Below, one piece after another: positions 5,951 through 10,996 of a stretch of 10,996 nucleotides of DNA. How positions within the stretch are numbered: the first letter of the stretch is position 1; each line of letters starts with the position of its first letter. Source of the stretch: Myxococcota bacterium. GTDB lineage: Bacteria; Myxococcota_A; UBA9160; PR03. The position numbers and the translations under genes were made by a program. Below the pieces are notes generated by a model. It was not told where the DNA came from. It ran no database searches and worked only from the letters and a program-made list of their open reading frames with translations. The stretch spans positions 1 through 10,996 of the forward strand of contig JASJBO010000225.1 in the NCBI GenBank assembly GCA_030066475.1, in the 5' to 3' direction.

Positions 5951-8089
5951 ATGAATCAGCGTCTCGGGATCGCCGCAATCGCGGTGCTCGTTCTCTCGCT
6001 TCCGGGAACCGCCGCTTGGGCCACGGGAGGCGGCCACCGAGACCGGTGCCCCGACTACGACCGGCTGCGGAACCCCTACTTCGGGGACCTGCACGTCCAC
6101 ACCGGCTTCTCGTTCGACGCCGTGCTCCTCGGCGTCAGCACGGAGCCCAGCGACGCCTACGACTTCGCGAAGGGTGACCCGATCGAGCTGGCTCCCACCG
6201 GTCCTGCCGGGTCGGGGCTGCCGCGCACGACCCAGCTCGAGCGGCCCCTCGACTTCACGGCCGTCTCGGACCACGCGGAGTTCTTCGGCGAGTTCAACCT
6301 CTGCACCGTGCCCGGCGATCCGGCCTTCGACTCGCCGTTCTGCGTGAACTACCGGACCGTCGCCTTCGGCAACCAGGACGTCACCACGGCTCCCCCGGAC
6401 CCGGTCACGCTGGGCGTGTTCCTCCAGTTCGCCGCCCCTCTCGTCTCGCCGGTGCCGCAGCGCGCCCCGGTCTGCGGGCCGGGCAACGCATCCTGCCTCT
6501 CGCGCGCCTCGCTGGTCTGGCAGGAGTCCCAGGATGCGACCAACCTCGCCAACGATCCGTGCACGTTCACCGCGTTCAACGCCTACGAGTGGACGGCGAA
6601 CACGATCTTCCCCGACGCACCGGCCGGCGCGAATCTCCACCGCAACGTGATCTTCCGCAACGACTCGGTGCCTCCGCTCCCGTCGTCCTACTTCGAGGCA
6701 CCGCGCGTCGAGCTCCTGTGGGAGCAGCTTCGCGAGAACTGCATCGACGGCGACCCCGACTGCGACGCGCTGACCATCCCGCACAACTCGAACTTCAGCT
6801 CGGGCCGGATGTTCAAGCCGGTCTACACGGCGGAGCCCGTGCCCGAGCCGCCGTTCTTCGTGGACCGACCGCTCACCGCGGAGGACGCCGAAGCTCGTGC
6901 GTCGATCGAGCCCGTCGTCGAGATCACGCAGGTCAAGGGCGCCTCCGAGTGCCGCCGCTCCATGCGCGGCGACAACGGGCTCCCGCTCCTCGGGAGCGAC
7001 GAGCTGTGCGACCACGAGAGCTACGACCGGATCGGGATCCTCGACAACCCGATTCCAAACGTGCCCGCACCTCGCCTCTCGTTCGTGCGCGAGGGCCTCA
7101 AGGAGGGCCTCGTCCAGGAGGAGGCGCTCGGCGTCAACCCCTTCAAGCTCGGCATGCTGGGCTCCACCGACGCCCACAGCTCGACGCCCGGCCAGACGAG
7201 CGAGAAGACCTTCGCCACGACGGGTCAGCAGGGAATCAACGACTTCAGTCCGCAGCTGACGCTCTCGATCCGCAACGGAACGGGGATCGAGGCGCACGGC
7301 GGCGGGCTCGCCGTCGTCTGGGCCGAGGAGAACACGCGCGACGCGCTCTTCGACGCGATCCAGCGCAAGGAGGTCTACGGGACGAGCGGCACGCGCCCGA
7401 TCGTGCGCTTCTTCGGCAGCTGGAACTACGGGCGCCTCCTCTGCAAGCGCTTCGACCCCGTCCGAGTCGCGAATCGCAGGGGCGTGCCCATGGGCGGCGA
7501 CCTGCCCAAGCGGCGCTGGGGGGGGCGGAGTCCGCGCTTCTTCGTCTCGGTGGATCAGGACCCCGACGCGAGCCCGCTGCAGCAGGTGCAGATCGTCAAG
7601 GGGTGGCTCGACGAGAACGGCGCGGCCCAGGAGGCGGTCTACGAGGTCGCCGGCGACGCCGAGAACGGCGCCAGCGTCGATGCGGACACGTGCGAGCCCG
7701 AGGGCGCAGGCTTCGAATCGCTGTGCACGGTGTGGGAGGACCCCGACTTCGACGCCCACCAGAAGGCGTTCTACTACGCGCGTGTCCTCGAGAACCCGAC
7801 CTGCCGCTGGAACCAGCGATTCTGCGCCGACACCTTCGGTCACGTGGGGGCGGCCTGCGCCGCGGGAGAGCCCCAGGAGCAGGGCCTCGCCCAGTGCTGC
7901 GACGGAACCGCGGCGCACCGGAGCTTCTGCGCGGTGCAGCTGGCTCAGATGTCCGCTCAGGGCATCGAGTGCGGCACTCCCGAGATGCGCCCGGACCTCC
8001 AGGCCTCCTGCTGCATCGAGAACTACCTCGACATCCCGAAGACCGTGCAGGAGCGCGCCTGGACCTCGCCGATCTGGTACACGCCGTAG
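5951..8089 (+). CDS. Exported DUF3604 domain protein
   Basis: A 712-residue protein; ATG at 5951 with GAGGAG at 7 nt. A signal peptide is clear: MNQR, a hydrophobic core to about residue 21, and a likely cut after AWA, so it acts outside the cytoplasm. It matches the DUF3604 family across its length. The metal-site-like motifs resemble those of PHP phosphoesterases: YFGDLHVHTGFSFDA with His48 and His50, VSDHAEF with Asp107 and His108, IPHNSN with His278, and GSTDAHS with Asp407 and His409. A hydrolytic, metal-dependent activity is therefore plausible but not established for the family. The mature protein has 22 cysteines, nine of them in the last 95 residues (from Cys618, including two CC pairs), suggesting extensive disulfides in the periplasm or outside. 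It is the first gene of a tight plus-strand operon with the isomerase (20 nt gap) and HupE/UreJ_2 genes. Confidence 0.92.
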   Translation: MNQRLGIAAIAVLVLSLPGTAAWATGGGHRDRCPDYDRLRNPYFGDLHVHTGFSFDAVLLGVSTEPSDAYDFAKGDPIELAPTGPAGSGLPRTTQLERPLDFTAVSDHAEFFGEFNLCTVPGDPAFDSPFCVNYRTVAFGNQDVTTAPPDPVTLGVFLQFAAPLVSPVPQRAPVCGPGNASCLSRASLVWQESQDATNLANDPCTFTAFNAYEWTANTIFPDAPAGANLHRNVIFRNDSVPPLPSSYFEAPRVELLWEQLRENCIDGDPDCDALTIPHNSNFSSGRMFKPVYTAEPVPEPPFFVDRPLTAEDAEARASIEPVVEITQVKGASECRRSMRGDNGLPLLGSDELCDHESYDRIGILDNPIPNVPAPRLSFVREGLKEGLVQEEALGVNPFKLGMLGSTDAHSSTPGQTSEKTFATTGQQGINDFSPQLTLSIRNGTGIEAHGGGLAVVWAEENTRDALFDAIQRKEVYGTSGTRPIVRFFGSWNYGRLLCKRFDPVRVANRRGVPMGGDLPKRRWGGRSPRFFVSVDQDPDASPLQQVQIVKGWLDENGAAQEAVYEVAGDAENGASVDADTCEPEGAGFESLCTVWEDPDFDAHQKAFYYARVLENPTCRWNQRFCADTFGHVGAACAAGEPQEQGLAQCCDGTAAHRSFCAVQLAQMSAQGIECGTPEMRPDLQASCCIENYLDIPKTVQERAWTSPIWYTP

Positions 8090-8109
8090 GCCTGGGGGGA
8101 CGCTTGCCG

Positions 8110-9108
8110 ATGCAACGATCGCGACTCACGCGCGCGCTCCGCTGGCCGCCCCTGCACTTCGCGATCGGCGGAGCGCTGCTCTTCGTCGTCGCGACGGTGC
8201 TCGGGCCCGAAGAGGTCCGGGACGCCGACCCGGCGCGGGTGATCCTGGTGGAAGACGCGCGCGTGGCGGCCCTGAGCGCCCGCCACGAGACGCAGACGGG
8301 CCTCCCGGCGGATGCGGCCACCGAGCGGTTCCTCGTCGACCGCTTCGTGGAGGAGGAGATCCTGTACCGCGAGGCGCTCCGCCGGGGGCTCGCCACCGAC
8401 AACCCGGCCGTGATCGGGCGCCTGCGCGAGAAGCTGGCGTTCCTGGGCGAGGACCACGGCGGCTCGCTCGACGACGCGAGCGTCCTGCGCCAGGCGGCCG
8501 AGCTCGGCCTCGCCGACGAGGACCTCGTGCTGCGGAACATGTTCGTGCGCAACATGCGGCTGCTCCTCGGTCGGGAGGGGGAGCGCGAGCCCACCGGTGA
8601 AGAGATCGAGTCGTTCTACCGGAGCCACGCGGCCGAGTTCCGTCGCCCGGCGCGCGTGAGCTGGCGGCACGTATTCCTGGACCGGGACGAGCGCGGTCCC
8701 GGTCTCGCCGAGCACGCGCGCGCGCTGCACGCGCGTCTGCGCTCCTCCCCCCAGCTGCGCAACGACCCGGAGAAGCTCGGCGACCCCTTCGCCGCGGGCG
8801 CCGAGTTCCGCGGGAAGACCCCGAACCACGTGGTGGCCCGCTTCGGCGAGGCCTTTGCCGACGCCGTGCTGGCGCTGCCCGTGGGTGAATGGTCGGAGCC
8901 GATCGCGTCGCCCTTCGGCCTGCACCTGGTCCGCGTCGAGGAACGGGTCGAGGAGCACGTGGCGCCCCTCGACCAGGTGCGGGACCGGGTCGTACTCGCC
9001 TGGCGGCGAGAGATCCGCCGCCAGCACCTGGACCGGTCGCTCGCCGAGCTGCGCACCCGCTACGTGGTGATCCTCGAGAGCGAGAGCCGCTGGGAGGGTC
9101 GCTCCTGA
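8110..9108 (+). CDS. Membrane-anchored parvulin-like peptidyl-prolyl cis-trans isomerase
   Basis: A 332-residue protein. The ATG at 8110 has a GGGGGGA site 9 nt upstream; an in-frame TTG at 8104 is too close. One N-terminal membrane segment (about 14-31, HFAIGGALLFVVATVLG) lacks a lipobox and should anchor the protein facing the periplasm. Residues 55-160 form a helical SurA/PrsA-like N-domain (ERFLVDRFVEEEILYREALR, ATDNPAVIGRLREKL). A parvulin-type domain follows, with RVSWRHVFL (His187) as the first strand and GEWSEPIASPFGLHLVRVEE (His272) at the end, both standard rotamase features. The middle is unusual: the typical DPGS..GGDLGWF loop is replaced by a sequence around EFRGKTPNHVVARFGEAF. 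Catalysis is thus less sure than the fold, and a chaperone role is equally possible. Its gene overlaps the next start by one base (TGATG), so translation is coupled. Confidence 0.88.
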   Translation: MQRSRLTRALRWPPLHFAIGGALLFVVATVLGPEEVRDADPARVILVEDARVAALSARHETQTGLPADAATERFLVDRFVEEEILYREALRRGLATDNPAVIGRLREKLAFLGEDHGGSLDDASVLRQAAELGLADEDLVLRNMFVRNMRLLLGREGEREPTGEEIESFYRSHAAEFRRPARVSWRHVFLDRDERGPGLAEHARALHARLRSSPQLRNDPEKLGDPFAAGAEFRGKTPNHVVARFGEAFADAVLALPVGEWSEPIASPFGLHLVRVEERVEEHVAPLDQVRDRVVLAWRREIRRQHLDRSLAELRTRYVVILESESRWEGRS

Positions 9109-10115
9109 TGGGGCGGGCGCCGCTTCGGCTCCTCGCGGCACTCGCGGCCTGGGGACTCCTGGCCGCGACCGCACGGGCGCACCCCCTGGCCCCTGCGCTG
9201 CTCGAGCTCCGCGAGCTCGGCAACGGACGCGTGGACGTCGCCTTCAAGACGCCCGCGGCGCGAATCCCCGGCGTCGAGCTCTCCCCCGCACTCCCGGCCG
9301 GCTGTACACCGCTGGCTCCCCCGACGTTCGAGCGAGAGGGGACGGGTGTGGTCGAGCGCTTTGCCGCGAGCTGTGGCGAGGCCGGGCTCGTGGGCCGGCG
9401 CGTCGGCGTGAGCGGTCTCGAGGCGAGCCCCACGGACACCCTGCTCCGGGTCGAGCTCGCCGACGGCCGTCACGTGCAGGCGGTGCTGCGCGGATCGCGG
9501 CCCTTCCACGTGATCCCCGCCCGGCCCTCCCGGCTCGAGGTGGCCGTCGACTATGTCCGCCTCGGCGTCGAGCACATCGCCGGCGGCCTCGACCACCTGC
9601 TCTTCGTCCTGGGCCTGCTCCTGCTCGTGCGGGGACGCGTAAAGCCCGTGGTCCAGACCGTGACCGCCTTCACGCTGGGCCACAGCGTGACGCTGTCGCT
9701 CGCGGTGCTGGGATTCGTGCGGTTCCCGGTGGCGCTCATCGAGCTGGCCATCGCCGGGAGTGTCTTCCTGCTGGCCACAGAGCTCGCACGCGGTCCGGGA
9801 GCGCCCCCGAGCCGGCTCCGCCGCTTCCCCTGGACCATGGCCGGGGCATTCGGCCTCCTGCACGGATTCGGGTTCGCGGGCGCGCTGGCCGAGATCGGCC
9901 TCCCGAGCGGCGAGATCCCGCTCTCGCTGTTTGCGTTCAACCTCGGCATCGAGCTGGGACAGCTCGCGTTCGTCGGCGCGGTGCTCGCCGCGTGGACGTT
10001 CGTGACGCGCGTGCGCGTGCCGATGCCATCGTGCTCGCAAGCGGTCCCCGCCTACGGCATCGGTTGTCTCGCGGCCTACTGGTGTATCGAGCGAGCCGCC
10101 AGCCTGATCCCGTGA
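9108..10115 (+). CDS. HupE/UreJ_2 family membrane protein
   Basis: A 335-residue protein starting at the ATG that shares base 9108 with the isomerase stop. It has a signal peptide (MGRAPLRLLAALAAWGLLAA, likely cut after ARA at 24), which would expose His25 as the mature N-terminus. A beta-rich extracytoplasmic domain follows to about residue 150 and contains Cys66 and Cys89. The C-terminal membrane domain carries the family's polar and His motifs: GVEHIAGGLDHLLFVLG (His156, Asp162, His163), TAFTLGHSVTLSLAVLG (His192), LLHGFGFAGAL (His252) and FNLGIELGQL, in about six membrane segments. HupE/UreJ relatives are linked to nickel or cobalt uptake for hydrogenase and urease, but neither enzyme is present in this window. 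Here it is the third gene of the DUF3604 unit, so a metal-supply role for that protein is inferred, not shown. Confidence 0.9.
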   Translation: MGRAPLRLLAALAAWGLLAATARAHPLAPALLELRELGNGRVDVAFKTPAARIPGVELSPALPAGCTPLAPPTFEREGTGVVERFAASCGEAGLVGRRVGVSGLEASPTDTLLRVELADGRHVQAVLRGSRPFHVIPARPSRLEVAVDYVRLGVEHIAGGLDHLLFVLGLLLLVRGRVKPVVQTVTAFTLGHSVTLSLAVLGFVRFPVALIELAIAGSVFLLATELARGPGAPPSRLRRFPWTMAGAFGLLHGFGFAGALAEIGLPSGEIPLSLFAFNLGIELGQLAFVGAVLAAWTFVTRVRVPMPSCSQAVPAYGIGCLAAYWCIERAASLIP

Positions 10116-10145
10116 GCGGCGGCACGTGTTTGCCCGTCCACCAGG

Positions 10146-10604
10146 GTGCATCTGGCGGGCCCGCCGTCCGAGGAGGCCGCGCCGGAGCGCGAGCGACTGG
10201 CGAGCTACTCGCACAAGGACGCGGGGGACGTGGCGCCGGCGTATGGGCTCGCGTTCCCGGCCGATGCGGCCGCTCCGAGCGAGGAGGCCGTGGCGCTGTC
10301 GGCGCGGCTGCTGGCCGAGGCGATCGAGTCGGGGAGCTTCGTGCGCGCCGCACCCCGAATCGGTGACGCGCTGTGGTCGGGGGACGCGAAGGCAGTCCGC
10401 CGACTGGCGGAGGAGCTCCCCGCCGCCGAGCCCGGGGTGGCGCTCCGCGCGCTCGCCGAGGGCAGTGCGCTGCGCGAACGCACGGGCCATTACCTGGGCG
10501 CCACCTTCCACTACGGCGGCGAGTGGTACTGGGGCGTCGATCGGCTGCACTTCCTGGAGGGCCATCAACCTCGGTTGGCCCGGTACCTGGCGTCGTCGTC
10601 GTAG
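10146..10604 (+). CDS. C-terminal part of a DsbA/HCCA-isomerase-like protein, probably 5'-truncated
   Basis: A 152-residue open frame 30 nt after the HupE/UreJ_2 stop. The C-terminal block GHYLGATFHYGGEWYWGVDR followed by LHFLE (114-138) strongly recalls the closing beta-hairpin and helix of DsbA-family thioredoxin-fold proteins related to 2-hydroxychromene-2-carboxylate isomerase. Residues about 30-110 (GLAFPADAAA, ALSARLLAEAIESG, IGDALWSGDAKAVRRLAEE) fit the helical insert of that fold. The first beta-alpha-beta unit with its active-site loop is missing; full-length relatives are usually 200 residues or more. The only usable start, GTG 10146, has no ribosome binding site, and the frame is open back to the HupE/UreJ_2 stop. 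A truncated gene is the simplest reading; a start inside or past that stop is the alternative. Its 3' end overlaps the convergent gene by 40 nt. Confidence 0.6.
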   Translation: MHLAGPPSEEAAPERERLASYSHKDAGDVAPAYGLAFPADAAAPSEEAVALSARLLAEAIESGSFVRAAPRIGDALWSGDAKAVRRLAEELPAAEPGVALRALAEGSALRERTGHYLGATFHYGGEWYWGVDRLHFLEGHQPRLARYLASSS

Positions 10605-10996
10605 CGCTCCTGCACACCGATGAAGCTCACGAACTGGGGGAAGTCCATCATCTGCCCGCGCAGCGACTCGCTCTCGCCGTGCTCGAGCAGGTGGGCGTAG
10701 GCGCTCTTCAGGGCGTGGGCTGCGGAGAACAGGCCCGTGAGCACGAAGCCCATGCTGAAGAAGCCCAGCTCCTTGACCTGTTCCGGGGTGATCAGCGGTG
10801 TGTCGCCGCCCTCGATCAGGTTGATCGCGAGCGGCGCCGGCAGCTCCGCGCCGATGCGCCGGATCTCGTCCAGACTTCGGGGGCCCTCCACGAAGAGAAC
10901 GTCGGCGCCCGATTCCTTGTAGAGCCGGGCGCGACGGATGGCCTCGTCGAGGCCGTGGGTCATGATGGCGTCGGTGCGGGCGGTGATGATGAAGGG
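10565..10996 (-). CDS. PEP-mutase/isocitrate-lyase superfamily protein, C-terminal part
   Basis: The gene enters from the right edge on the minus strand; 143 codons and the TGA (10567-10565) are present. The frame opens with PFIITARTDAIMTHG, whose ARTDA is the conserved strand of the isocitrate lyase/phosphoenolpyruvate mutase TIM barrel. It continues with RARLYKESGADVLFVEGPRS and APLAINLIEGGDTPLITPEQ, in order. Members include methylisocitrate lyase, oxaloacetate decarboxylase and carboxyphosphonoenolpyruvate mutase, all cleaving or forming bonds next to an enolate with Mg2+. The KKCGH-type catalytic loop that separates lyases from other members would lie upstream and is not in the window, so the reaction cannot be stated. 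An ATG at 10963 inside ARTDAIM is not the start. The C-terminus is arranged tail to tail with the DsbA-like ORF. Confidence 0.87.
   Translation of the reverse strand, partial: PFIITARTDAIMTHGLDEAIRRARLYKESGADVLFVEGPRSLDEIRRIGAELPAPLAINLIEGGDTPLITPEQVKELGFFSMGFVLTGLFSAAHALKSAYAHLLEHGESESLRGQMMDFPQFVSFIGVQERYDDDARYRANRG

Noticed and set aside
5798..7918. Minus-strand open frame of about 700 codons opposite the DUF3604 gene
   Set aside because: Arg/Val/Glu-rich and without motifs; it is the antisense shadow of a high-GC gene whose plus-strand product has a signal peptide and conserved family motifs.
6559..8109. 5' extension of the isomerase frame through the DUF3604 gene
   Set aside because: Arg-rich shadow; the ATG at 8110 directly precedes the membrane anchor and has a ribosome binding site.
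8716..8750. GCGCGC-rich near-repeats in the isomerase gene
   Set aside because: They result from Ala/Arg/His codons in GC-rich coding sequence; no regulatory role is suggested.
8023..9439. Minus-strand frames opposite the isomerase and HupE/UreJ_2 genes
   Set aside because: The plus strand carries recognised families with coupled starts; the antisense frames have no family features.
10113..10145. TGA readthrough or selenocysteine fusing HupE/UreJ_2 to the DsbA-like ORF
   Set aside because: The frame is open after the TGA, but HupE/UreJ_2 ends at its normal length and no SECIS-like hairpin is evident; chance frame identity is one in three.

Overview
The window is GC-rich (third codon positions almost all G or C) and gene-dense. 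Spacing is short, strands alternate, and several starts are GTG or TTG. The gene content is a tandem universal stress protein, a lipoprotein hydrolase, a haloalkane-dehalogenase-like enzyme, a quinone-oxidoreductase-type MDR protein, a DUF3604 protein, HupE/UreJ_2 and a PEP-mutase/isocitrate-lyase-family enzyme. Together with the base composition this suggests a chromosomal segment of a free-living, high-GC Gram-negative, of the kind seen in Myxococcota, Binatota or other former Deltaproteobacteria. That assignment is an inference; there is no rRNA or other marker. I saw no tRNA, rRNA, CRISPR array, insertion sequence or phage gene.

Layout. (a) 1-386, minus: N-terminal part of a medium-chain dehydrogenase/reductase, cut by the window edge. 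(b) 387-670: divergent control region, with a doubtful short minus-strand ORF ending at 486. (c) 671-2841, plus: two-domain universal stress protein, then a secreted lipoprotein alpha/beta hydrolase, 56 nt apart and probably one transcript. (d) 4008-2696, minus: subfamily-I haloalkane dehalogenase homologue, followed in a TTGA overlap by a small unknown ORF whose 3' end runs antisense into the hydrolase gene. (e) 4151-4768, plus: a 205-residue protein I do not recognise. (f) 5879-4809, minus: AraC-type regulator with an Arabinose_bd-type sensor region. (g) 5951-10115, plus: tight three-gene unit, namely an exported DUF3604 protein, a membrane-anchored parvulin-like peptidyl-prolyl isomerase and a HupE/UreJ_2 membrane protein. 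(h) 10146-10604, plus: what looks like the C-terminal part of a DsbA/HCCA-isomerase-like protein. It overlaps tail to tail with (i) 10996-10565, minus: C-terminal half of a PEP-mutase/isocitrate-lyase-family enzyme.

How the genes may work together. The clearest functional unit is 5951-10115. A large cysteine-rich exported protein with PHP-like His/Asp metal motifs is followed by an extracytoplasmic foldase and a polytopic membrane protein of a family linked to nickel/cobalt handling. The divergent AraC-type gene shares a roughly 70 bp promoter region with it and is a candidate regulator. A reasonable but unproven model is that the isomerase assists folding and HupE/UreJ_2 supplies or senses a metal for the DUF3604 protein. 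The dehalogenase homologue keeps the Asp-His-Asp triad in the numbering of the classical enzyme but seems to lack the second halide-stabilising tryptophan, so its substrate is uncertain.
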